A stretch of DNA of 64,000 nucleotides from Algoriphagus limi (GTDB taxonomy: Bacteria; Bacteroidota; Bacteroidia; Cytophagales; Cyclobacteriaceae), in assembly GCF_024919275.1 (NCBI RefSeq), contig NZ_JANWGH010000004.1, forward strand, positions 1 to 64,000. Direction: 5' to 3'. Below the pieces are notes generated by a model. The model was not told where the DNA came from. It made no database searches and saw only the letters and a list, made by a program, of their open reading frames with translations. Every line of letters begins with the position of its first letter. Within the stretch, counting starts at the first letter, position 1. The position numbers were made by a program, and so were the translations under genes. Shown here piece by piece: positions 46,510-54,644 of this stretch.

Positions 46510-46911
46510 CTAACTATGTAAAACCCCTTCTAATCCAAGTTCAGGGATCATTTGCTGCAGTGAGGGGTCAAAACTGCCAGGAGTAAATATAAACTTTTTG
46601 TCAAAAATCTGATCGAGGATATAATAACTCACCCAAAACTCATTAGTTAGACGAAATACTGCTGGATCTATAGGTTCTACTTTCGCCACGCATTGCGGAC
46701 CAAGTTCCTTAATCAAATGGCGAAGTGTTGAGGTTTTGCGCTGTTCTCCATCCAGCTCTCCATATCCTCGAGAAGTAATCATCACTGTATTTAGTTCGAT
46801 CAAATTCAAATTGATGATGTAAACTCCCCATTCGGTGCCCGTTTCTGTTTCTTCTTTGGCGATGGCAAGTTTTACCCCAGTGACAGGGGCAAAATCAATA
46901 TCTTTTTTCAT
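46510..46911 (-). CDS. Conserved hypothetical protein of Cytophagales type
   Basis: The 133-residue cytoplasmic protein has no signal peptide or membrane helix. It begins MKKDIDFAPVTGVKLAIAKEE and shows a beta-rich N half (WGVYIINLNLIELNTVMITSRGYG) and a C half with RLTNEFWVSYYILDQIFDKKF. I recall similar proteins in Cytophagales that are sometimes mislabelled as phenylalanyl-tRNA synthetase alpha; no synthetase motif is present here. It is packed between lipB (29 bp) and the exonuclease (7 bp), suggesting a functional tie to RNA or lipoate metabolism, but no function can be given. Confidence 0.75.
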   Translation of the reverse strand: MKKDIDFAPVTGVKLAIAKEETETGTEWGVYIINLNLIELNTVMITSRGYGELDGEQRKTSTLRHLIKELGPQCVAKVEPIDPAVFRLTNEFWVSYYILDQIFDKKFIFTPGSFDPSLQQMIPELGLEGVLHS

Positions 46912-46940
46912 GGGTAATTCTGAATATTAGCTGCGCAAAG

Positions 46941-47657
46941 TTATATGAGTTCCATTTCAAATAAGTCCACCAAATGCTTCTTGACTTTTTCCTTCACCTC
47001 TGATTCATCCACTGGTCGGCCCAATTCTAAATGCAGCGAAGTGACTGCTTTATCATCGATACCACAGGGAATGATATGTCCGAAGTAGTTCAAGTTTGCA
47101 TTGACATTGAAAGCAAAACCATGCATGGTGACCCATCGGCTTGATTTGACACCCATGGCGCAGATTTTTCGCGGATTCTCCTGCCGAATATGATCAAGCC
47201 AAACTCCTGTAAGTCCATCGATTCGACCTGCTTCTATGCCATATTCTGCAAGTGTTCGAATGATAGCCTCCTCCAAAAACCTTAAATATTTATGTATATC
47301 GGTAAAGAAATTTTCGAGATCTAAAATGGGATATCCGACCAATTGCCCTGGCCCATGATAAGTGATGTCACCTCCTCGGTTGATTTTGTAAAAAGTGGCA
47401 TCATTTGCTTTTAGTCCTTCTTCATCGAGTAGAAGGTTTTCTAATTTTCCACTTTTCCCTAAGGTATAAACATGAGGATGCTCAACAAAAAGCAAATGGT
47501 TTTCAGTAGGAACCTGTTCCTCAGCTGGCTTTTTTCGATTGCTGATCTTGGTAGCAACGATATCAGCAAAAAGCTTTTCCTGATAATCCCAAGCTTGCTG
47601 ATAATCCATGCCACCTAGGTCTGTGAATTTTACTTTTTTGTTGATAAATTCATTCAT
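46941..47657 (-). CDS. lipB: Octanoyl-[acyl-carrier-protein]:protein N-octanoyltransferase
   Basis: The 238-residue enzyme moves octanoate from ACP onto lipoyl domains, the first step of lipoate synthesis. Family motifs are clear: NRGGDITYHGPGQLVGYPIL, RKICAMGVKSSRWVTMHGFAFNV (holding the catalytic lysine) and IIPCGIDDKAVTSLHLELG (holding the catalytic cysteine). Targets include glycine-cleavage H-protein, linking it to gcvP and lpdA elsewhere in the window. It is the first gene of a leftward block running through rhomboid and is divergent from yraN with 79 bp between. Confidence 0.95.
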   Translation of the reverse strand: MNEFINKKVKFTDLGGMDYQQAWDYQEKLFADIVATKISNRKKPAEEQVPTENHLLFVEHPHVYTLGKSGKLENLLLDEEGLKANDATFYKINRGGDITYHGPGQLVGYPILDLENFFTDIHKYLRFLEEAIIRTLAEYGIEAGRIDGLTGVWLDHIRQENPRKICAMGVKSSRWVTMHGFAFNVNANLNYFGHIIPCGIDDKAVTSLHLELGRPVDESEVKEKVKKHLVDLFEMELI

Positions 47658-47736
47658 AATAAGAAGTTACTCATGCCTTTTTCAACTGCGGGAAAGAGGC
47701 TTTCGTTCGGATTTTTCAAAATTAAACAATTCCCAA

Positions 47737-48093
47737 ATGGCAGAACATCTTGAATCAGGAAAGCGTGCCGAAGAATTGGCTTGTCAATGGTTGGAATCGA
47801 AGGGCTATGAGTTTTTAGAGAAGAATTTTCGCTACAAACATGCCGAGATTGATCTCATCATGAAATATAAAGGCCTGTTGATTTTTGTGGAGGTCAAATT
47901 TCGATCGGGTACAGGTTTTGGCTTTGCAGAGGAGTTTGTGGATTATAGCAAAAAGAAATTACTTGTAAAGGCTGCGGATGCTTACATTCATCAAATAGAT
48001 TGGCACCAGGATATCAGGTTTGATATTGTTGGCGTTTACAGAGACAGAAATGGGAATATCAATTTTAGGCATTTTGAGGATGCCTTTTATTAA
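47737..48093 (+). CDS. YraN / UPF0102 family nuclease-fold protein
   Basis: The start at 47737 (MAEHLESGKRAEELACQWLESKG) matches family starts; the longer open frame overlaps lipB. The 118-residue protein has the PD-(D/E)XK-like core with AEIDLIMKYKGLLIFVEVKFRSG, where Asp and ExK could bind a metal. The family is widespread and often found near ribosomal and rnhB genes; its function is not established. It is followed 12 bp later by the SYLF gene on the same strand. Confidence 0.9.
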   Translation: MAEHLESGKRAEELACQWLESKGYEFLEKNFRYKHAEIDLIMKYKGLLIFVEVKFRSGTGFGFAEEFVDYSKKKLLVKAADAYIHQIDWHQDIRFDIVGVYRDRNGNINFRHFEDAFY

Positions 48094-48105
48094 ACACATT
48101 CAATT

Positions 48106-48633
48106 ATGAAAAATCTAATAATCACCTTTCTTTTCCTGTTGATGACAGGAGTCGTATTTGCGCAAAGCGACAAAAAGGACCAACAAATCATCGAAGATGC
48201 AGCAGAAGCTAAAGCCGCTTTTTTGGAGGATGACCCAAGCATGAGTCAATTCTTCAATTCTGCTTATGGGTATATTATTTTGCCTAATGTAGGAAAAGGA
48301 GGTTTAGGAGTTGGGGGAGCAGCAGGAAATGGTGTGGCCATTGAGCAAGGAACGCAGATTGGATTTGCTCGGATGACCCAAGTAACTATAGGTTTTCAGG
48401 CGGGAGGACAAGCTTATAGTGAAGTGGTTTTCTTTGAAGATAAAGAAGCTTGGGAACGGTTTAAAAATGGGAAAATTGAAATGGCTGCCCAAGTGTCCGC
48501 TGTGGCGGCGGCATCGGGTGCTTCCGCCAATGCTAAATATGTGGATGGTGTAGCTGTTTTCACCCGGACCAAGGGAGGCCTGATGTATGAAGCCTCTGTT
48601 GGAGGTCAGCAATTTAAATTCAGGGAAAATTAA
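48106..48633 (+). CDS. Exported SYLF-domain (Ysc84-like) lipid-binding protein
   Basis: The 175-residue protein has a signal peptide (1-19, ending VFAQ) and a single SYLF domain: ILPNVGKGGLGVGGAAGNGVAIEQG, QVTIGFQAGGQAYSEVVFFED and FTRTKGGLMYEASVGGQQF are the typical glycine-rich strands. In eukaryotes the domain binds phosphoinositides; in bacteria it is an exported protein of uncertain role. It is 12 bp downstream of yraN. Its stop overlaps the stop of the converging 48630 gene in a shared TTAA. Confidence 0.9.
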   Translation: MKNLIITFLFLLMTGVVFAQSDKKDQQIIEDAAEAKAAFLEDDPSMSQFFNSAYGYIILPNVGKGGLGVGGAAGNGVAIEQGTQIGFARMTQVTIGFQAGGQAYSEVVFFEDKEAWERFKNGKIEMAAQVSAVAAASGASANAKYVDGVAVFTRTKGGLMYEASVGGQQFKFREN

Positions 48634-49484
48634 TTCGCTTGATCGCTTCGGTATACGAGGTTTCCTTCTTTATCCCATTCAGCTCGAATATAAGGTTTGA
48701 ACTCATCCATATAGGGTTCTTCCTGATATTGTATTTCCCGCTTTCGGATAGCTCGTGTATTATTGGTGTCCCAGTATTCTGTCCATAACCCCACTTTCTG
48801 TCCATAGCGGTATTCACCCGTCACGGCCACTTGACTGTCTTCGTAAAAATGATAGAAATATCCTTCCTCCAGCCCATATTGAACAGGGATGATTTTTTCT
48901 ATGGTTTTGGAGGTCCGGTTGTAATAAGTAATGCGGGATTCCTCAGGCCATCCCTCTTGAAAATGATTTTTATCCTGAAGAACATTTCGGTTGTCAAATA
49001 GCATCCAGGTGTTATGTTTCATTCCATAGTAATACATCCCACTTTCTACAACCACATCATTGATTCTCCGCTCATAGGGACCATGTAGGAGGTATCCCTG
49101 GCCGGCTTGGTAATCTTCCCGCTTGATGGCTTTCTCTCCTGGATCGTACCAATAGACATCCCGAATGTATGGGTCTGGCTGACGAGTGGCTTCTGTATAA
49201 TTGAAAAGCTCAAAAATTTCTTGGTTTCGAAGTGTCTGACGGATAAATCCTCTGCGCGTTTTTATGCCGAAATAAATATTTTTCCGCTCCTTCTTTTTCC
49301 GTTCTTTTTTCTCCTCTTTTTCATCTCGATCATCAAAAAGCAATAAAGGCATTGTCGTGGGCAGGACCGAAGTATTGACAATGCCTGTACTGTCTGGGTC
49401 TGATTGTTTTTCACTCGTTGTTTGCCCCCAGCTTTTGGAGAGGAAAAAAGTAAATAGGAAAATGGCAATGAATATACGCTTCAT
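48630..49484 (-). CDS. Exported protein with MORN/YwqK-like repeats
   Basis: The start at 49484 yields the signal peptide MKRIFIAIFLFTFFLSKSWGQ. The 284-residue protein has a Lys/Glu-rich linker (about 55-70) and then repeated segments of the kind GYLLHGPYE, GMKHNTWMLFD, GYFYHFYED and GQKVGLWTEYWD, which resemble the YwqK/MORN-type repeats of Bacteroidota. The label antitoxin often attached to that family is not supported by anything here, since no toxin is adjacent. It is probably a periplasmic protein of unknown function. Confidence 0.78.
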   Translation of the reverse strand: MKRIFIAIFLFTFFLSKSWGQTTSEKQSDPDSTGIVNTSVLPTTMPLLLFDDRDEKEEKKERKKKERKNIYFGIKTRRGFIRQTLRNQEIFELFNYTEATRQPDPYIRDVYWYDPGEKAIKREDYQAGQGYLLHGPYERRINDVVVESGMYYYGMKHNTWMLFDNRNVLQDKNHFQEGWPEESRITYYNRTSKTIEKIIPVQYGLEEGYFYHFYEDSQVAVTGEYRYGQKVGLWTEYWDTNNTRAIRKREIQYQEEPYMDEFKPYIRAEWDKEGNLVYRSDQAN

Positions 49485-49579
49485 ATTGGAAAAACGGGAT
49501 TTTTTCATCCGTATTTTACTCAAAAATAACATTTCAAGAGCAATTCTATCAGATTGTTTAGAATTAATAATCTTCTGCC

Positions 49580-49587
49580 TATTTTTG
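49580..49587 (+). promoter_or_regulatory. Putative promoter -7 of the aminotransferase gene
   Basis: TATTTTTG matches TAnnTTTG, 28 bp before the start. A TTG lies 23 bp upstream at 49554-49556, slightly far. Confidence 0.5.
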
Positions 49588-49615
49588 AGGAATTTGTAAA
49601 AAAATCAATTAAAAA

Positions 49616-50818
49616 ATGAATTCTATTCTATCAGATCGCATCTTGAATATGGAGGAATCAGCAACCCTTGCGATGGCCAAAAAGGCCCGGGAGCTGAAAT
49701 CTCAAGGAATCGATATCATCGGACTCAGTTTAGGTGAACCGGACTTTAAGACTCCAAAGCATATTCAAGAGGCTGCAAAGGCGGCCATCGACGAGGGTAA
49801 ATATTTCTCTTATCCTCCCGTAGCTGGCTATCAGGATCTGAGAGAAGCAATTGCAAAAAAACTTCGAGAAGAGAATAACATCCAACAAGCCAAAGCTGAG
49901 AATATCGTTGTTTCTACCGGAGCAAAACATTCCATTGCCAATACATTTATGTGCCTTTTGAATGAAGGTGATGAGGTGGTGATTTTTTCTCCCTATTGGG
50001 TGAGTTATGCAGAGATCATCAAGTTGGCAGGAGGTGTTCCTGTATTGATTGAAGGGACTTTAGAAAATAACTTCAAAGCAACTGCAGCTCAATTGGAAGA
50101 AGCAATTACCGACAAAACCAAAGCAGTTATTTTCTCATCTCCTTGTAATCCAACTGGTTCGGTATTCAGTAAGGAAGAGTTGGAGGCAATTGCGGACGTG
50201 ATAAAAGCTCACGATGGAATCATGGTGATTGCTGATGAGATCTATGAACTTATCAATTTTACAGGAAAGAACTTCAGCATCGCTTCCTTACCGGGGATGT
50301 TTGAGCGGACTATCACAGTCAATGGTTTTTCAAAAGGATATGCAATGACTGGCTGGCGAGTAGGATACATTTGTGCTCCTGTTGAAATTGCCAAGGCAGT
50401 TGAAAAAATACAAGGTCAATTCACATCGGGTGGTACAGGTATCGCTCAGCGTGCTGCATTAGCGGCTATTTCAGGAGATCAGACTCCTACTAAAGAAATG
50501 GCGGATGCCTATTTCAAAAGGAGACAACTTGTTCTTGAATTGCTCCAAGAAATTCCAGGGATAAAAACCCATATTCCAGAAGGAGCTTTCTATTTCTTCC
50601 CGGATGTCACTTCCTATTTTGGGAAATCAGCACATGGACATTCTGTAAATAACGCGGATGATTTGTGCTTGTATTTGTTGGATGTGGCTCATGTTTCCTT
50701 GGTGACTGGCTCCGCTTTTGGCGCGCCTAATTGTGTAAGATTGAGTTATGCTGCATCAGAGGATGAGTTAAAAGAAGCCTTAAAACGACTGAAAAAAGCT
50801 CTGGGCGATCTCGCTTAA
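49616..50818 (+). CDS. Aspartate aminotransferase-like PLP enzyme (class I)
   Basis: The 400-residue fold-type I aminotransferase exchanges amino groups between aspartate (or a related amino acid) and 2-oxoglutarate. The PLP lysine is Lys240 in NGFSKGYAMTGWRVGY; SPCNPTGSVFS and the C-terminal RLSYAAS (substrate-carboxylate Arg) are present. The sequence is the Ib type (LSLGEPDFKTP), as in many bacterial AspC/AatA enzymes that can also accept prephenate or aromatic substrates; exact specificity is not resolved. It is a single gene ended by a palindromic terminator. Confidence 0.92.
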   Translation: MNSILSDRILNMEESATLAMAKKARELKSQGIDIIGLSLGEPDFKTPKHIQEAAKAAIDEGKYFSYPPVAGYQDLREAIAKKLREENNIQQAKAENIVVSTGAKHSIANTFMCLLNEGDEVVIFSPYWVSYAEIIKLAGGVPVLIEGTLENNFKATAAQLEEAITDKTKAVIFSSPCNPTGSVFSKEELEAIADVIKAHDGIMVIADEIYELINFTGKNFSIASLPGMFERTITVNGFSKGYAMTGWRVGYICAPVEIAKAVEKIQGQFTSGGTGIAQRAALAAISGDQTPTKEMADAYFKRRQLVLELLQEIPGIKTHIPEGAFYFFPDVTSYFGKSAHGHSVNNADDLCLYLLDVAHVSLVTGSAFGAPNCVRLSYAASEDELKEALKRLKKALGDLA

Positions 50819-50827
50819 TTCTTATAA

Positions 50828-50857
50828 ATCCTGGCCAATTGGCCAGGATATTTTTTT
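50828..50857 (+). terminator. Terminator after the aminotransferase gene
   Basis: A perfect 11-bp palindromic stem (ATCCTGGCCAA and complement) is followed by A and seven T. The T run also supplies the TTTG of the next promoter. Confidence 0.8.
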
Positions 50858-50882
50858 GCCCTTTTGGAAAGGCTTACTTTTG
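50855..50882 (+). promoter_or_regulatory. Promoter of the GT2 gene, overlapping the upstream terminator
   Basis: TTTG (50855-50858), a 16-bp spacer and TACTTTTG (50875-50882) match the Bacteroidota consensus. Transcription would start about 10 bp before the ATG at 50897. Confidence 0.6.
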
Positions 50883-50896
50883 AGAAAATTTTTGCC

Positions 50897-51607
50897 ATGG
50901 AAAAGGTCCTTGTAATCACTCCAGTAAAGAATTCTATTGAAACGACTTTGGATACAGCAAAAGCGATCGCTGAGTCGGATGTGCAGGTCAAACACATTAT
51001 TTTCAATGATTTTTCTAGTGAGGAAACCAAGAAGGAGCTTGAACGGAATCAGGAAAAATTGGGCTACGAATTGGTCCATTTGGAAGATATCACGGATCAT
51101 CCATCTCCGAATTACAAATTGGTTCTACAGATTTCCCAGAAAAGAGCTCTTGAATATGGATTGCCGCTTTTAGTGATTGAGTCAGATGTGGTTGTAAAAA
51201 GGGATACCATTAGCAAATTGCTTGAATATCAAAGGGAAAAAGAAAATTCTGCTTTAGTGGGATCGGTGACAGTGGATGAAAGGGGCGATGTAAATTTCCC
51301 CTACCTGAAATTTAAAAATGTCAAAGATCCTATCATTTCAACCAAGCGGAGTTTGAGCTTTTGCTGTACTTTATTCTCGGAGGACTTTTTGAAATCCTAT
51401 GACTTTTCCGGATTGGATGATGCCAAGGATTGGTATGATACATTCATTTCTTCAAAGGCTTTGGAGCAGGGCTTCGAAAATTATGTTTTGATGAATGCTC
51501 CGGTGTGGCATAGACCACATGGAAGCCGACCTTGGAAGCAATTGAAGTATAAAAATCCGCTTAAATATTACTTTTTGAAGTACTGGAAAGGATTGGATAA
51601 GATTTAA
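50897..51607 (+). CDS. Family 2 glycosyltransferase (GT-A fold)
   Basis: The start at 50897 (MEKVLVITPVKNSIETTLDTAKA) fits GT2 starts and lies just after a promoter; the longer frame would begin within the promoter. The 236-residue protein has the nucleotide-sugar site and the metal-binding DxD-like ESDVVVKRD after LPLLVIESD. No membrane helix is seen. It probably adds a sugar to a surface polysaccharide or lipopolysaccharide; donor and acceptor are unknown. It neighbours an FkbM methyltransferase and a DUF616 protein, suggesting a small glycan-modification group. It shares its stop with the converging gene in a TTAA overlap. Confidence 0.85.
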   Translation: MEKVLVITPVKNSIETTLDTAKAIAESDVQVKHIIFNDFSSEETKKELERNQEKLGYELVHLEDITDHPSPNYKLVLQISQKRALEYGLPLLVIESDVVVKRDTISKLLEYQREKENSALVGSVTVDERGDVNFPYLKFKNVKDPIISTKRSLSFCCTLFSEDFLKSYDFSGLDDAKDWYDTFISSKALEQGFENYVLMNAPVWHRPHGSRPWKQLKYKNPLKYYFLKYWKGLDKI

Positions 51608-52437
51608 ATTCCGGATTTAAAAAAACGCTCGAATTCTTTTGGCGGATTTAGCATAGCCAAGGTATCTCTTCCGAATTTTTGAAGACGATAATTATTGATT
51701 CTCAGTAATTGATAGCATTCCTCTAATTCTTCCTTCGGTAAATTTTCATTTTCGAAAATGATAGCCCTAGGCTTCGTTTTTCCAATGTCAAAAATTTTAA
51801 TTACCTCCAAATCATACCCTTCAGCATCAATTTGCAAGAGGTCAATTTGTGATACATTATATTTTTCGAGGAGGGTTTTAGGAGAGATGACTTCTACATC
51901 TACCTCAACAATTTGTTCTTTCGGGTCTTTTGGGATTTCAAGTCCATATTTTTTGCAATTCAAGGCTACAATCCCATTTCGAAAATGATCCTTTATTTGT
52001 TCCAAAGAAAAAGAAGCCAGACCCGTGGCCCATCTCATGGTAGAGAAGCCTATTTTGTAGAGTTTTTGAGTCCCGTCTTCTTTGCCGATTGCGGCACAAA
52101 TGGGATAAAGCCCTTCATTGTATTGATAGATTTTTTTTAACTCTTGATTATATACATCAGGTTGAGGCTCTAATAGTACACCTTTCCATCTATCCCGTTT
52201 GATGAATTTATGTATTGGATCATGGGTAATTCCGTCGTTTGCTCCAATTTGGATAACATAAAAGTCTCCTTTTTTGGATAAGGAGTATTCGGAAATAAAT
52301 TCTGCTAAACTGCCTTTTTTAGGTTTATAAAGGTATTTGTAAAATCCAATAAAGGCCGGATTATCATTCGCGCTGAGGTTGAATCGAAGATTTTTCCAAA
52401 AAGCTTTGAAGCTGGCCTTTAGTTTATGTTTTAGCAT
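51604..52437 (-). CDS. FkbM-family methyltransferase
   Basis: The 277-residue SAM-dependent methyltransferase of Rossmann fold has motif I FYVIQIGANDGITHDP, then WKGVLLEPQPDVYNQELKK, and FkbM-typical IDLLQIDAEGYDLEVIKIFD with the acidic and aromatic ending AIIFENENLP. Family members O-methylate sugars or polyketides; here the neighbouring glycosyltransferases make a sugar target more likely (inference). No signal or membrane segment is seen. Confidence 0.88.
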   Translation of the reverse strand: MLKHKLKASFKAFWKNLRFNLSANDNPAFIGFYKYLYKPKKGSLAEFISEYSLSKKGDFYVIQIGANDGITHDPIHKFIKRDRWKGVLLEPQPDVYNQELKKIYQYNEGLYPICAAIGKEDGTQKLYKIGFSTMRWATGLASFSLEQIKDHFRNGIVALNCKKYGLEIPKDPKEQIVEVDVEVISPKTLLEKYNVSQIDLLQIDAEGYDLEVIKIFDIGKTKPRAIIFENENLPKEELEECYQLLRINNYRLQKFGRDTLAMLNPPKEFERFFKSGI

Positions 52438-52578
52438 GCAGGGTTATTTTTCCTATTTTGGGAACTGATTCTCTCAGTTCTTTAAGAATCAAAAATAAAT
52501 AAATCTAAAGGAAAGAAGGTTTATTTATCCAAAACTTGAATTAAAGGCAAAAAAGTAACGAGTTAGTGTACACGGTTT

Positions 52579-53295
52579 ATGTCTAATCACTTGATTTATA
52601 CAGTAGTTACCAATAATTACGACAAGGTGAAGCCCGTTATTGGGGTTGAAGGATTTGATTTTTGGCTGTTTACGGATCAAGAGGATTTGAAAATTGAAGG
52701 ATGGGAGACGAAAGTCTTGCCTAAATCAGAGAACCCTATTAAGCAACAAAGACTTTTGAAGATCAATAGTTGTGAATTCACGACTCCCTATGAATTGACA
52801 ATCTATATGGATGGTAACATGGAAATCATCCAAAATCCACAAAAATTTTTAGATAAGTTTTTCCGGGGTGGGTTTTTGACTTGTGAACATCCCAAGCGAA
52901 GCAGCCTAGCTGAAGAGGCCAAAGAGATTTTAAGAAAGAAAAAGGACTTGCCTGAAAATGTAGAAAGAACCTTGAATTATGCAAAAGCTATAGGCTATCA
53001 AGATGATCTAGGATTATTCGAAACCATGGTTCTTGTAAGAGATAAATCTCCAGAGGTCAGGGCTTTGGAAGAGTCATGGGCCAAAATTCTTTCTGAATAT
53101 TCTCATCGGGATCAATTGAGTCTGCCTATTGCTTCCTATCTCACAAAGGTGCCGATCCATATTATTGAAAGAACGGAATTATTCAAGTACATCAAGCGAA
53201 ACAGAGGCCATCATATATCCCTGAAGTTTCGGAAAAAGGGTGAAGCACCCTCTTCTAAGCTAGATTTTTTTAAGTGGCTTGGATTGAAGAAATAG
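52579..53295 (+). CDS. Glycosyltransferase-like protein, DUF616 (TOD1/MUCI70 type)
   Basis: The 238-residue protein resembles DUF616: IYTVVTNNYDKVKPV at the start, the acidic DxN-like segment LTIYMDGNMEI in the place of a DxD metal motif, and the conserved LSEYSHRDQLSLPIA near the end. These proteins are predicted GT-A transferases adding sugars to glycans. It is the third gene of the GT2/FkbM group. The ending is basic (KYIKRNRGHHISLKFRKKG). Confidence 0.8.
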   Translation: MSNHLIYTVVTNNYDKVKPVIGVEGFDFWLFTDQEDLKIEGWETKVLPKSENPIKQQRLLKINSCEFTTPYELTIYMDGNMEIIQNPQKFLDKFFRGGFLTCEHPKRSSLAEEAKEILRKKKDLPENVERTLNYAKAIGYQDDLGLFETMVLVRDKSPEVRALEESWAKILSEYSHRDQLSLPIASYLTKVPIHIIERTELFKYIKRNRGHHISLKFRKKGEAPSSKLDFFKWLGLKK

Positions 53296-53363
53296 GGCTA
53301 AGTCAGGTCGTTTTTTCTTAATTATAAGGTCAGTAGAAACTTTCGCTTTGTTTTTGATAGGAA

Positions 53364-53385
53364 AATCCAAATAAAAATTTGGATT
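53364..53385. repeat. Non-terminator hairpin
   Basis: A perfect nine-bp stem AATCCAAAT/ATTTGGATT with an AAAA loop is not followed by a T run. It lies in the gap after the DUF616 gene, before the distant terminator at 53492. Confidence 0.5.
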
Positions 53386-53491
53386 AATAAAATAACTAAG
53401 TAAATTTATTTCGGTGATTAAACAACTTTTGTCAATTATTCTTTAAAAAAATCAGAGGATAATTCCTTTATTTTCCTATTATGATGTTTTA

Positions 53492-53519
53492 AAAATCCGG
53501 ATTAGCCATCCGGATTTTT
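53492..53519 (+). terminator. Terminator about 200 bp past the DUF616 gene
   Basis: The stem AATCCGGAT/ATCCGGATT with loop TAGCC is followed by T residues; it leaves an unusually long 3' region of about 200 bases. Confidence 0.7.
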
Positions 53520-53554
53520 CTTTTATTTACACTTTAATCTTAACGGTAATTCCT

Positions 53555-54577
53555 TTGCGACTTCCTATTGCAGTTCTTTTTTCGGGTTTTTTGTTTCTGT
53601 CAAGCTTAGCGGCTCAAGCTCAGAAATCAGAATATGATTCCAATTATGTTGAGGTTCATCCGGAGCTTTTTGGGTTGAGGTTTTATTTTTCTAAAAAGTA
53701 TACCAATGTTGCCATCAATGTTCCTGATCAAGATAGGCGTCTTATTTTTCGTCCAAATTCAGGAAATAATCTTGGTGTGGGGTTTACCTACCAAAAATTT
53801 ACTTTGAATATTGCTGGACCGCTTTCATTTTTGAATCCCAACAGACAATTAGACTTCCCGAAATATTGGGATCTTCAGGCTCATATGTATCCAAAGAAAA
53901 TGATCATTGATTTCTTTGGACAATTTTATGACGGTTTCATTCTCAGTGAAGATCAACTACAAAACTCTGATCAGGATTACTTACGAGAAGATATCAAGCT
54001 TCGAAAATATGGCTTGAATGTGAATTACCTCTTTCATGGAGATAAACTTTCTCTTCAGGCTGCTTTTAACCAATCCCATATCCAGAAAAAATCTGCTTTT
54101 TCACCATTTGTTGGTTTCGAGGTATATGGTGGGAAAGTAACAGGGGATTCATTGTTGATTCCGAGTACGGAGCAGCTTGAATCTGTCAATTTTCGGAGGG
54201 TGAATTATTTTCAGTTCGGTCCAAAGGTAGGCGGGGCAGGGACCTTGGTTTTTGGAAAGGGCTTTTTCCTAACAGGTGTCGCAGGGATCAATTTAAGTTT
54301 GGGTTATGCTGAATGGGAAAATAGCTCTGTTGAAGAAAAATGGGGGGCTTTTCCAACTTTTTTCCTGAGAGGGTTCGCCGGTTATAATACTAAGAAGTTT
54401 TCCATTAATGCGAATTATGTATGGAAAAATCTGGCCCTTGTACAAGAGGAACCATTCGACCAAGCGATCAACACCGGAAATTACCGGATAAATTTTGTAT
54501 ACAAATTTGGGGTTGGGAAGTCATTTGAAAAGAAATTCCAAAAATTCAATCCTATCCGTCTGATCAGTAAAGATTGA
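53555..54577 (+). CDS. Exported DUF4421 family protein
   Basis: The start is a TTG at 53555 with no ATG available that preserves the signal peptide (RLPIAVLFSGFLFLSSLAAQAQ). The 340-residue protein matches DUF4421: LFGLRFYFSKKYTNVAI, FRPNSGNNLGVGFTYQKFTLNI, FLNPNRQL and the alternating, aromatic-rich strands that suggest an outer-membrane beta-barrel. The function is unknown; the family is nearly confined to Bacteroidota. It stands alone between the glycan group and the ALDH7 gene, 67 bp upstream of the latter. Confidence 0.85.
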   Translation: MRLPIAVLFSGFLFLSSLAAQAQKSEYDSNYVEVHPELFGLRFYFSKKYTNVAINVPDQDRRLIFRPNSGNNLGVGFTYQKFTLNIAGPLSFLNPNRQLDFPKYWDLQAHMYPKKMIIDFFGQFYDGFILSEDQLQNSDQDYLREDIKLRKYGLNVNYLFHGDKLSLQAAFNQSHIQKKSAFSPFVGFEVYGGKVTGDSLLIPSTEQLESVNFRRVNYFQFGPKVGGAGTLVFGKGFFLTGVAGINLSLGYAEWENSSVEEKWGAFPTFFLRGFAGYNTKKFSINANYVWKNLALVQEEPFDQAINTGNYRINFVYKFGVGKSFEKKFQKFNPIRLISKD

Positions 54578-54644
54578 TTGTTTTTGCCTTGGGCTTTCTT
54601 TGATTTCACTTAGCTTTGAGTAATCAACGAAAACTACAAGCAAC

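Noticed and set aside
48630..49484. Toxin-antitoxin module suggested by the YwqK-like label
   Set aside because: No toxin-sized partner gene is adjacent, and the protein is exported; the family label alone does not support the role.
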